Below, in pieces: positions 1 through 6,653 of a DNA stretch of 6,944 nt (its first letter is position 1; every line of letters starts with the position of its first letter). Source of the DNA: Bacillota bacterium (lineage in GTDB: Bacteria; Bacillota; Dethiobacteria; DTU022); contig JAAZIG010000138.1 of NCBI GenBank assembly GCA_012510325.1, positions 1 to 6,944 on the forward strand. The letters run 5' to 3'. A model generated the notes under the pieces. The model did not search any database. It had not been told where the DNA came from and was given only the letters and a program-made list of their open reading frames with translations. The position numbers and the translations under genes were made by a program.

Positions 1-492
1 AACACCGCCATGGCGCTCCGGGAAACCCTGATGCTCAGACAGGTGGAATATATCCGGCAGGGTCCCGGGAAAGGTAAAAAGATCGTGCTGATGGGCCACA
101 ACAGGCATCTGTCCAAGAATATTTGCCGGATCAAAAGTGCCGGCGCCGGCCCGCCGGGGGGCGGGCTGGTCCCCGCGCTCGGCACAAGTCTTTACCGGCG
201 CGATCCCGCTGCGGTCTTCTCCATCTGGATGTTGTTTGAATCAGGGGAGAGCTCTTCACCGGGCCCGGAGCAGAACCAGACTTATACGCCGCACCCCGAC
301 CGCCTCAATGCCCTCCTTTCCCGGGTGGGGGAGACTTTTCTTCTCCCCATCGACAACCTTGGCCCCCGTGCAGATCTGCTGAACAGGCCGGTAGCGATCA
401 CCGGCCTCTACAATTTGCCTTTTCGCGCCGCTGTCGCGGAGCAGGCAGATGCCCTCTTCTTTACGAGAACGGTCTCAAAACTGCGCCCTTAA
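1..492 (+). CDS. Erythromycin-esterase-like protein, C-terminal part (5' end outside window)
   Basis: The reading frame is open from the first base to a TAA at 490-492, giving 163 residues. The gene almost certainly starts upstream, so the ATG at 10 is probably internal. The segment KIVLMGHNRH (about residues 27-36) resembles the hydrophobic strand plus His-containing motif (KVVVWAHNxH-like) of the erythromycin esterase family. It is preceded by a helix of the RETLMLRQVEYI type and followed by LGTSLYRR and a strand VFSIWML, in the order expected for the family. The C-terminus (about 140-163, with ADALFFTRTV) resembles the family's closing strand. Members hydrolyse the macrolide lactone or are of unknown function; many are not resistance enzymes. 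Only part of the protein is visible and the key N-terminal catalytic residues are missing, so neither activity nor substrate can be assigned. It lies on the same strand as the regulator but 176 bp upstream, so it is probably a separate unit. The call rests on motif resemblance only. Confidence 0.55.
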   Translation, partial: NTAMALRETLMLRQVEYIRQGPGKGKKIVLMGHNRHLSKNICRIKSAGAGPPGGGLVPALGTSLYRRDPAAVFSIWMLFESGESSSPGPEQNQTYTPHPDRLNALLSRVGETFLLPIDNLGPRADLLNRPVAITGLYNLPFRAAVAEQADALFFTRTVSKLRP

Positions 493-497
493 AGCGA

Positions 498-522
498 GCC
501 GGTCCCGGAAAACTGGGACGGC
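498..522 (+). terminator. Weak hairpin after the esterase-like gene, possible terminator
   Basis: GCCGGTCCC (498-506) can pair with GGGACGGC (515-522) with one bulged G and an 8-nt loop, starting 5 nt after the TAA stop. The stem is GC-rich, but no T-tract follows, so it is not a classical Rho-independent terminator. Its position right after a stop codon is the main support. Confidence 0.25.
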
Positions 523-573
523 GCCCTGCTGTCAAAAGCGGAGTCATCTGGGGAAGGGAGCACCGGGTCTTGT

Positions 574-590
574 GTTCATCTTGAGTTCAT
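574..590 (+). promoter_or_regulatory. Direct-repeat operator candidate upstream of the response regulator
   Basis: The sequence GTTCATCTTGAGTTCAT contains two perfect GTTCAT half-sites with an 11-bp period (574-579 and 585-590). Tandem half-sites one helical turn apart are the usual target of dimeric OmpR/PhoB-family regulators, and such a regulator is encoded 78 bp downstream. A nearly identical element occurs at 2468-2484 ahead of the exporter genes. Binding by this particular regulator is inferred. Confidence 0.55.
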
Positions 591-600
591 AAAATGGGGA

Positions 601-637
601 TAAACTGACTGCAAGTGGCAACGAGATACGGTATGAT
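601..637 (+). promoter_or_regulatory. Candidate -10 elements for the regulator-kinase operon
   Basis: Two candidates exist. TAAACT (601-606) matches TATAAT at 4 of 6 positions and lies 10 bp after the direct repeat, so the repeat would overlap the -35 region as in activator-dependent OmpR/PhoB promoters. TATGAT (632-637) matches at 5 of 6, but the hexamer 17 bp upstream (CTGCAA, 609-614) is a poor -35. The sequence does not decide between them. The first is favoured only because the same spacing recurs before the exporter genes. Confidence 0.3.
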
Positions 638-653
638 AAAATAAGCGGCGGAT

Positions 654-660
654 GGGAGGA
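654..660 (+). promoter_or_regulatory. Ribosome binding site deciding the GTG start at 669
   Basis: GGGAGGA is a strong Shine-Dalgarno match, 8 nt before the GTG at 669. It supports that GTG as the start of the response regulator, whose receiver domain then begins at once (LNILVVEDNE). Confidence 0.8.
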
Positions 661-668
661 GCCCTGTT

Positions 669-1343
669 GTGCTAAATATACTGGTGGTGGAGGATAACGA
701 AAAGATCAGAGAGCTTATCTGCATCCACTTAAGGCGGGCGGGCTATCACCCTTACGAGGCTTCTGACGGTGTCCAGGCGCTCGATATCCTTGAGCGGGTG
801 GTGATTCACCTGATCGTTGCTGATATCATGATGCCGCAGATGGATGGATATGAGCTCACCGGCGAGCTCCGGGGGGCGAAGATGACCATTCCGGTGATGC
901 TAGTCACCGCCAAGGAGACGCTGGAGGACAAGCGCAAAGGCTTCCAGGCCGGTGCGGACGACTATATGGTCAAGCCGATCGATATGGAGGAGATGCTGCT
1001 CCGGATCGAGGCGCTGATCCGGCGGTCCAACCTGTCGGGACGGCATATCCTCAGCGCCGGTGCCACGCTCCTGAACTCCGAGTCTTTGATGGTTACCCGC
1101 GGTGAGCGCGCGCTCACTCTGCCGCAGAAAGAATTCCAGCTGCTGCATATGCTGCTCTCCTATCCAAACAAGATCTTTACCCGCAATGTGCTTATGGACG
1201 AGATCTGGGGATATGGCAGCGAGACAGACCCGCGCACGGTTGATGTTCATATCAAGCGTTTGCGGGAAAAATTTTCAGATTCACCTGATTTTAAAATAGA
1301 GACAGTCAGGGGGCTGGGCTACCGGGGGGTCATCAAGCAGTGA
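669..1343 (+). CDS. OmpR/PhoB-family two-component response regulator
   Basis: This 224-residue protein has the usual length for its family. It has an N-terminal receiver domain (about 2-115) and a C-terminal winged-helix DNA-binding domain (about 128-222). In the receiver, E8 and D9 form the acidic pocket, D52 (in VADIMMP) is the predicted phosphorylation site, and T80 and K102 are the conserved switch and lysine residues. In the output domain, LTLPQKEFQLL leads into the helices, DEIWGY precedes the transactivation loop, and TVDVHIKRLREK (190-201) is the recognition helix. The segment ETVRGLGYR forms the C-terminal hairpin. The GTG start is fixed by the ribosome binding site at 654-660. The stop overlaps the kinase start by four bases (GTGA), implying translational coupling. 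The kinase is its likely partner, and the 11-bp-period repeats at 574-590 and 2468-2484 are its likely targets (inferred). All residues needed for phosphorylation are intact. Confidence 0.95.
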   Translation: MLNILVVEDNEKIRELICIHLRRAGYHPYEASDGVQALDILERVVIHLIVADIMMPQMDGYELTGELRGAKMTIPVMLVTAKETLEDKRKGFQAGADDYMVKPIDMEEMLLRIEALIRRSNLSGRHILSAGATLLNSESLMVTRGERALTLPQKEFQLLHMLLSYPNKIFTRNVLMDEIWGYGSETDPRTVDVHIKRLREKFSDSPDFKIETVRGLGYRGVIKQ

Positions 1344-2386
1344 AGCGGGTCCAAACGAGGTTCGCTCTCTTTTTGATCCTCACTGTGGTGTGCTCATCGT
1401 TTTTAGCGGCACTGCTTTCGGCCATAATCATCGGCCTGCTGGCGGCAAGAGGGATCGCGCCCGCCTTTTATCTGGGTTTCGCTCTCAAAGAGGTCCTGAC
1501 TCCTCTTTTTACCGTCGGGATCACCACAACGATTGTCGCTGTAGTTTCAAAAAAAGTGGTTTCGCCCGTTGTCGAGCTGTCCAAGGCGACAAAACAGATC
1601 GCTTCGGGGAATTTTGATGTCAGGATCAGGGATCGGGGAAGAAAGGATGAGCTGGGGCAGCTGACGCGCAATTTTAAGCTGATGGCGCAAGAGCTGAAGA
1701 CAAACGAATATCTGGCCAAGGATTTTATCTCCAATGTCTCCCATGAATTCAGGACGCCCCTGGCGATTATCTCCGGGTACACCAGGCTGCTGGAGAGCGA
1801 GGGGGTTACGAAAGAGGAACGGCGCGACTACACTCTAAAGATCCAGAGTGAAACCGAACGCCTGACAAAACTTGTCTCCAACATCCTCAGTCTTTCCCGG
1901 CTCGATAATCAGGGAATACAGGAGCAGCCGCAGCTGTTTTCCCTGGATGAACAGCTCCGCCAGGCGGTGTTGGCCCTGGAACCGCGGTGGCGAGCCAAGT
2001 CTGTCCGGGTGAAGGTGGACCTGCCGGAAATTAGTTACCTGGGCAATGAAGATCTTCTCGCTCAGGTGTGGAGCAATCTTTTGAGCAATGCGGTTAAGTT
2101 TACCGGCAACAAGGGTGTCGTCAGTGTTACCCTGCGCGCCGCCGAGCACGGGGTCAGCGTGGCGATAGCGGATAGTGGCATGGGGATGGATGCGGCTACG
2201 CAGGAGCGGGCCTTCGAGAGGTTCTATCAGGGGGATTGCTCCCGGACAGGGCAGGGCAACGGACTCGGCCTGGCCCTGGTCAAACAGATTCTTGATCTAT
2301 CGGGGGGCACCATCTCCATCGACAGTGAGCCGGGTGCCGGAGCGGTGTTTACAGTCTTTTTGCCGGTGGATTGCCGGGACTGCTGA
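1340..2386 (+). CDS. Membrane sensor histidine kinase with very short extracellular loop
   Basis: This 348-residue kinase probably autophosphorylates and passes phosphate to D52 of the preceding regulator. Two membrane helices (about 8-34 and 52-69) are separated by only about 17 residues, so there is no room for a folded extracellular sensor domain. A HAMP linker follows (about 70-122), then the HisKA dimerisation domain with H135 in FISNVSHEFRTPL as the phospho-acceptor. The HATPase domain carries the N box (N246 and N250 in WSNLLSNAVKF), the G1 box (D278-S-G-M-G282), the F box (about 291-295) and the G2 box (GNGLGLALV, about 306-314). All core catalytic motifs are present. The start is the GTG inside the GTGA overlap, with a G-run (1324-1329) 10 nt upstream as a plausible ribosome binding site. 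The tiny loop resembles intramembrane-sensing kinases, which often sit beside ABC transporters as here. The protein ends in CRDC, an unusual CxxC tail. The signal it senses is unknown. Confidence 0.93.
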   Translation: MKRVQTRFALFLILTVVCSSFLAALLSAIIIGLLAARGIAPAFYLGFALKEVLTPLFTVGITTTIVAVVSKKVVSPVVELSKATKQIASGNFDVRIRDRGRKDELGQLTRNFKLMAQELKTNEYLAKDFISNVSHEFRTPLAIISGYTRLLESEGVTKEERRDYTLKIQSETERLTKLVSNILSLSRLDNQGIQEQPQLFSLDEQLRQAVLALEPRWRAKSVRVKVDLPEISYLGNEDLLAQVWSNLLSNAVKFTGNKGVVSVTLRAAEHGVSVAIADSGMGMDAATQERAFERFYQGDCSRTGQGNGLGLALVKQILDLSGGTISIDSEPGAGAVFTVFLPVDCRDC

Positions 2387-2396
2387 GGCGGGCGCA

Positions 2397-2410
2397 TCCG
2401 CTTTGGCGGA
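2397..2410 (+). other. Short hairpin just after the kinase stop
   Basis: TCCGC (2397-2401) and GCGGA (2406-2410) can form a 5-bp stem with a TTTG loop, 10 nt after the kinase stop. There is no T-tract, so it is weak as a terminator, and read-through from the regulator operon into the exporter genes cannot be excluded. An imperfect palindrome (2411-2422, around GTGCAC) follows directly. Confidence 0.2.
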
Positions 2411-2467
2411 CCGGTGCACTGGCGGTAAAGTATTGTTTGAAGTTTTGGTATTGCCCGGTTTATTTCA

Positions 2468-2484
2468 GTTCATTGATCGTTTAT
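2468..2484 (+). promoter_or_regulatory. Direct-repeat operator candidate upstream of the exporter genes
   Basis: GTTCATTGATCGTTTAT has half-sites GTTCAT (2468-2473) and GTTTAT (2479-2484) with the same 11-bp period as the element at 574-590; 11 of the 12 half-site bases agree. It lies in the 173-bp gap before the first ABC gene. The likely reading is a binding site for the response regulator, linking the two-component system to the exporter. This is inferred. Confidence 0.55.
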
Positions 2485-2500
2485 CAGGACCGGCTAATTT
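2473..2500 (+). promoter_or_regulatory. Candidate promoter for the exporter genes
   Basis: TTGATC (2473-2478, 4 of 6 to TTGACA) overlaps the direct repeat, and TAATTT (2495-2500, 3 of 6 to TATAAT) follows after 16 bp. GCTAAT (2493-2498) is an alternative -10 at 4 of 6. The match is poor, as expected if activator-dependent. The repeat-to--10 gap of 10 bp equals that proposed upstream of the regulator. The rest of 2387-2559 shows no coding potential. Confidence 0.35.
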
Positions 2501-2559
2501 TTACGCATGTCCGCGAAATTTGAACGGGGCGGCGGGTGAGAGGGGCACAGAACGACTTG

Positions 2560-4791
2560 ATGAAGTTGACAAAGTACTTGCGACCGTTTTTATTCGGTTT
2601 GGTCATTACTATTGCGTTACTGTTCGGGCAGGCGCTGAGCGAGCTGAGCCTGCCAAGATATATGGCGGGGATCGTCAACGTGGGCATTCAGCAAAACGGC
2701 ATCGAACACGCCGCACCGGAGGCGATCAGTGTAAGAGGACTCAGGTTGCTCACTGCACTGATGACGGCAGAGGAGCGGCAGCTCATCGATGACCGCTATG
2801 TGCTGGTCTCCGCTGCCGAGGAGAGCGCTGCCGGAGTAACCTACCGCAGTCTCTACCCCGAAGCCGAAGCGAAGCTCTATGTGCAAAAAGAGACAGATAG
2901 CGCCGTCCAGGCGGAGCTGGACCGGGCTTTTGGCACGGCGACATGGACGCTGATCAATTTGGCCGGGGAGATGGGGGCGCAGAGCAGCCCGGCCGGCACG
3001 GGGAAAGCGCCGGATGAAATGGCGGAAATGGAGATGGCGATGCTTTACCGGGTGCAGCCGCTGCTGGAGCAGCTGCCCGAATCCACCGTTGCCGCTGCCC
3101 GGGAAAAGGCGCAGCTAAATGATGAACGCCTTCTGGAGCAGAGCGGGATTATGCTGGCCCGGGCCTTTTACAGCGAGTTGGGCGTGGCGATGAGTGCCAA
3201 GCAGAGTGCCTATATTGTGCGGACCGGTCTGGCCATGCTCGCCATTGCCCTCTTCGGGGGAGCGGCTGCTGTTCTGGTTGGCTTGCTCTCATCGAGGATA
3301 GCGGCGGGAGCAGCCCGCAATCTGCGCCGGGATATTTTCGCCCGTATCGAGAGATTTTCAAACAGCGAGTTTGATCGTTTCGGAGCCGCTTCGCTGATCA
3401 CCCGCTGCACCAACGATGTCACTCAGATTCAGATGCTGCTCATGATCGGTATCAGGATGATCTGCTACGCCCCGATCATGGGGATCGGCGGTGTCATTAT
3501 GGCGCTGAGCAGCTCGGTCTCCATGAGCTGGATCATTGCGGCGGCCTGTATTGTCCTCGCCGGTCTGGTCATGGTGCTCATCTCCATTGTCCTGCCCAAA
3601 TTCGAAATCCTGCAAAAGCTGGTCGACAGATTGAATCTGGTCTCGAGGGAAAACTTAAGCGGTTTGATGGTCATCCGCGCCTTTGCCGCGGAGAGGCACG
3701 AACAGAAGCGCTTCGGAACAGCCAATGAAGAGTTGACGAAGACGAATCTTTTTGTGCACCGGATCATGGTTTTGATGATGCCGCTGATGATGCTGGTGAT
3801 GAACGGGGTCAGCGTGCTCGTCATCTGGGTCGGTGCGGGGCAGATTGCAAATTCCGCCATGCAGGTGGGTGATGTGATGGCGTTTATGCAGTACGCCATG
3901 CAGGTGATCATGGCTTTCCTGATGCTCTCAATGGTCTTTGTATTTGTCCCCCGGGCTGCTGTTTCCGCCGGACGGATTGTCGAGGTGCTGGAGATGGAAA
4001 GCGCCATTGTCGATCTGGAAGTGCCTCAGGATTTCCGGGTCGGGAAAAGAGGTTGGGTGGAGTTTGAAAATGTTAGCTTCCGCTACGAGGGGGCGGAGGA
4101 GGATACCTTAAGGGAGGTCACTTTTACCGCCAAACCGGGAAAAACGACGGCGATCATCGGCTCGACGGGCTCGGGAAAGTCAACCATCGCCCGCCTGATA
4201 ATGCGCATGTATGATGTCAGCGGGGGCCGGATCATGGTTGGCGGTGTCGATGTGCGGCAGGTAAAACGGAAGGATCTGAGAGACAAAATAGGGTTTGCCC
4301 CCCAAACAGGGGCTCTGCTCAGCGGCACGATCAGCTCCACTATCCGCTACGGCCATAAAGAAGCGTCGGAGGGGGAGATCGAAAGGGCTGCGGCGACCGC
4401 TCAGGCCATGGAATTCATTGCGGAGTACCCCGATCGCTTCGGTGCGGAGATCGCCCGGGGGGGCGGCAATCTTTCCGGTGGTCAGAAGCAGCGGCTTTCC
4501 ATCGCCCGCGCCCTGGCCAGGCCGGCGGAGATCTATATTTTCGATGACAGTTTCTCCGCCCTTGATTTCAAGACCGATGCCGCCCTGCGCCGGAGTTTGA
4601 AACAACAGCTCGGCGGCAGCACGGTGATCATGATCGCCCAGAGGGTGGGCACCATTATGCATGCGGAACAGATTATTGTCCTGGACAGGGGTACAATTGT
4701 CGGAAAGGGCACCCATGGAGAGCTCTTGAAGAAATGCCCCCAATACCTCGAGATCGCTTCGTCGCAGCTGGCGCAGGAGGAGCTGGCATGA
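2560..4791 (+). CDS. Heterodimeric ABC exporter half-transporter with degenerate NBD and large extracellular insertion
   Basis: This 743-residue protein fuses a six-helix exporter membrane domain to one nucleotide-binding domain. TM1 is about 10-32 and TM2 about 222-243; between them lies an Ala/Glu-rich extracellular insertion. TM3-TM6 fall at about 293-466 and the NBD starts near 498. NBD motifs are Walker A GSTGSGKST (534-542), Q-loop Q582, signature LSGGQ (638-642), Walker B IYIFDD (D662) and D-loop SALD (666-669). The catalytic Glu position is D663 and the switch His position is Q694 (IAQR). These substitutions mark the degenerate-site subunit of heterodimeric exporters such as LmrC or TM287. 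The protein is longer than the usual 570-600 residues because of the insertion, followed after TM1 by VNVGIQQNGIEHAAPEAI, a stretch I recognise from clostridial relatives. ATG 2560 is chosen because relatives begin MKxLxKYLxP; GTG 2536 (8 residues longer) and TTG 2557 are alternatives, and none has a strong ribosome binding site. The partner is the next gene, overlapping by ATGA. The substrate is unknown; drugs, lipids or peptides are possible. Confidence 0.93.
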   Translation: MKLTKYLRPFLFGLVITIALLFGQALSELSLPRYMAGIVNVGIQQNGIEHAAPEAISVRGLRLLTALMTAEERQLIDDRYVLVSAAEESAAGVTYRSLYPEAEAKLYVQKETDSAVQAELDRAFGTATWTLINLAGEMGAQSSPAGTGKAPDEMAEMEMAMLYRVQPLLEQLPESTVAAAREKAQLNDERLLEQSGIMLARAFYSELGVAMSAKQSAYIVRTGLAMLAIALFGGAAAVLVGLLSSRIAAGAARNLRRDIFARIERFSNSEFDRFGAASLITRCTNDVTQIQMLLMIGIRMICYAPIMGIGGVIMALSSSVSMSWIIAAACIVLAGLVMVLISIVLPKFEILQKLVDRLNLVSRENLSGLMVIRAFAAERHEQKRFGTANEELTKTNLFVHRIMVLMMPLMMLVMNGVSVLVIWVGAGQIANSAMQVGDVMAFMQYAMQVIMAFLMLSMVFVFVPRAAVSAGRIVEVLEMESAIVDLEVPQDFRVGKRGWVEFENVSFRYEGAEEDTLREVTFTAKPGKTTAIIGSTGSGKSTIARLIMRMYDVSGGRIMVGGVDVRQVKRKDLRDKIGFAPQTGALLSGTISSTIRYGHKEASEGEIERAAATAQAMEFIAEYPDRFGAEIARGGGNLSGGQKQRLSIARALARPAEIYIFDDSFSALDFKTDAALRRSLKQQLGGSTVIMIAQRVGTIMHAEQIIVLDRGTIVGKGTHGELLKKCPQYLEIASSQLAQEELA
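4775..4780 (+). promoter_or_regulatory. Ribosome binding site for the second ABC gene
   Basis: A perfect AGGAGG lies inside the end of the preceding gene, 7 nt before the ATG at 4788. It decides that start over the upstream in-frame ATG at 4734, which would add 18 residues and overlap the previous gene by 58 bases. Confidence 0.85.
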
Positions 4792-6653
4792 GCGGCGCCG
4801 GGGAACGGAGAAGCGAGTCCCCCCGGAGAGGTCATCCGGGGCGGGGACCCATGGGTGCGATGAGGCCCGGGGAGAGAGCCAAGGATTTCAAGGGGGCCAT
4901 GGTCAAGCTCATCGGCTATCTGGGGAACCATCGTCGGACGATACTTTTTGTATCGATCCTCGCTGTTGCCTCCACCGTATTCACCATTTTGGGACCACGG
5001 ATATTGGGACGGGCCACCGATCTGCTTTTCAGCGGCATGATGGAACTCATCGCCGGAACCGGTTCCATAGATTTCACCAAAATAGGCGGGATTCTTCTGG
5101 GAGTGCTCGGGTTGTATGCGGTCAGCGCTCTATTTAGCTATCTGCAGGGCTATTTGCTGGCGGGCGTAACTGCCGGGGTGACCCTTAAGCTGAGAAATGA
5201 TCTCGGCAGCAAGATTCACCGGCTGCCCCTGAGCTACTACGACCAGACCAGCCACGGCGATATCTTGAGCAGGATCACCAACGATATCGATACAATCGGC
5301 CATACTTTAAACCATAGTTTGACGCAGATCATCACTGCGGCGATCTCTCTTGTCGGTATCACCGTTATGATGCTGACGATCAGCTGGCAGCTGACTCTGG
5401 CGGCGCTCTGTATTATTCCCCTGACCGCTGCTGCGGTCATCTTTATCGTCAAGAAATCCCAGGTGCACTTCGCCGATCAGCAAAGGTTTTTGGGGAGCGT
5501 CAACGGCCATGTGGAAGAGATGCTCAGCAATCATGAGCTGGTCAAGGCCTTCAGCGGCGAAGAGGAATCGCTGAAGACCTTTGGGCAATACAATGAATCG
5601 CTGTACCAAGCAGCCTGGAAATCCAATTTTCTCTCCGGGCTGATGATGCCGGTGACTGTCTTTATCGGCAATCTGGCTTATGTGGCCATCTGCATACTGG
5701 GCGGTTACTATGCGGTCAGGGGGGTGCTCACCGTCGGCGGCATCCAGGCTTTCATCCAGTATGTGCGCTCTTTTACACAGCCCGTGACGCAGGTGGCCAA
5801 TATCTCCAACATCCTCCAGCAGACGGCGGCGGCCGCCGAGCGCGTCTTTGAATTTTTGGATGAAGCCGAGGAGGAGCCCGAAAAGGCGGCGGCCGGCGCC
5901 CCACGCTCCGGCGCTGCCGCCGGCAGCGTTCTCTTTGAGCAGGTTTCCTTCGGTTATGAGGCGGATAGAACGGTAATTAAAGACTTCAGTATTGCGGTCA
6001 GTCCGGGTCAGAAGATCGCCATTGTCGGGCCCACCGGTGCAGGAAAGACGACGATAGTGAAACTGCTGATGCGCTTTTATGATGTGACGAGCGGTGCTAT
6101 CACTATTGATGGACGCGATGTGCGCCAGTTTAAGCGCAGCGAGCTGCGCTCGCTCTTCGGCATGGTGCTGCAGGATACCTGGCTGTTTAACGGAACTATT
6201 GCCGACAACATCCGCTACGGCAGGCGGGAGGCCTCCGATGAAGAGGTGCGCCGGGCCGCTGTTGTCGCCCAGGCCGATCATTTTGTGCGCACCCTGCCCG
6301 GAGGTTATAATATGGTTCTCAATGAAGAGGCCGACAATATCTCGCAGGGACAAAAACAGCTTCTGACCATTGCGCGGGCCATTCTGGCCGATCCGGCGAT
6401 CCTCATCCTCGATGAGGCCACCAGCAATGTCGATACCCGCACCGAGGCCTTCATTCAGAAGGCGATGGATAACCTGATGCGCGGCCGCACCAGTTTTGTC
6501 ATCGCCCACCGCCTCTCCACCATCCGCAACGCCGATCTGATTCTGGTAATGCATGAGGGTGCTATCGTTGAGCAGGGTACGCATGCCGGGCTGCTCGCCC
6601 AAAATGGCTTTTATGCGGACCTGTACAACAGCCAGTTTGAAATAGCCGGCTGA
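4788..6653 (+). CDS. Heterodimeric ABC exporter half-transporter with catalytic NBD
   Basis: This 621-residue protein is the second half of the exporter. About 45 cytoplasmic residues rich in Arg, Gly and Pro precede TM1 (about 51-70), ending in MRPGERAKDFKGAM, a lead-in I recognise from this subfamily. Six membrane helices extend to about 333, with YYDQTSHGDILSRITND in the intracellular coupling region. An Ala/Glu-rich linker (about 361-379) leads to the NBD (from about 380). Motifs are Walker A GPTGAGKTT (414-422), Q-loop Q462, signature ISQGQ (518-522), Walker B ILILDE with D542 and catalytic E543, D-loop SNVD (546-549) and switch His H574 (IAHR). Catalytic Glu and His are intact while the signature deviates from LSGGQ, the exact mirror of the first subunit. 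Together they should give one working and one degenerate ATP site. The start overlaps the previous stop by ATGA behind a perfect AGGAGG, so roughly balanced synthesis is expected. Members are called multidrug exporters, but the substrate here is unknown. Confidence 0.95.
   Translation: MSGAGERRSESPRRGHPGRGPMGAMRPGERAKDFKGAMVKLIGYLGNHRRTILFVSILAVASTVFTILGPRILGRATDLLFSGMMELIAGTGSIDFTKIGGILLGVLGLYAVSALFSYLQGYLLAGVTAGVTLKLRNDLGSKIHRLPLSYYDQTSHGDILSRITNDIDTIGHTLNHSLTQIITAAISLVGITVMMLTISWQLTLAALCIIPLTAAAVIFIVKKSQVHFADQQRFLGSVNGHVEEMLSNHELVKAFSGEEESLKTFGQYNESLYQAAWKSNFLSGLMMPVTVFIGNLAYVAICILGGYYAVRGVLTVGGIQAFIQYVRSFTQPVTQVANISNILQQTAAAAERVFEFLDEAEEEPEKAAAGAPRSGAAAGSVLFEQVSFGYEADRTVIKDFSIAVSPGQKIAIVGPTGAGKTTIVKLLMRFYDVTSGAITIDGRDVRQFKRSELRSLFGMVLQDTWLFNGTIADNIRYGRREASDEEVRRAAVVAQADHFVRTLPGGYNMVLNEEADNISQGQKQLLTIARAILADPAILILDEATSNVDTRTEAFIQKAMDNLMRGRTSFVIAHRLSTIRNADLILVMHEGAIVEQGTHAGLLAQNGFYADLYNSQFEIAG

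Noticed and set aside
1245..1261. GTTCAT at 1245-1250 inside the regulator gene as a third operator
   Set aside because: The base run 11 bp downstream (GCGTTT) does not match the half-site, and the sequence is explained by the recognition-helix codons.
2175..2792. Plus-strand open frame spanning the kinase end, the gap and the first ABC gene
   Set aside because: It overlaps two well-supported genes out of frame, starts inside the kinase ATPase domain, and its product is an Arg/Gly-rich composition without motifs.
5307..6602. Long minus-strand open frame (431 codons) opposite the second ABC gene
   Set aside because: It lies entirely within a clearly coding plus-strand gene with all ABC motifs; its translation has no recognisable domain and is rich in His, Asp and Gly as expected of an antisense shadow in GC-rich DNA.
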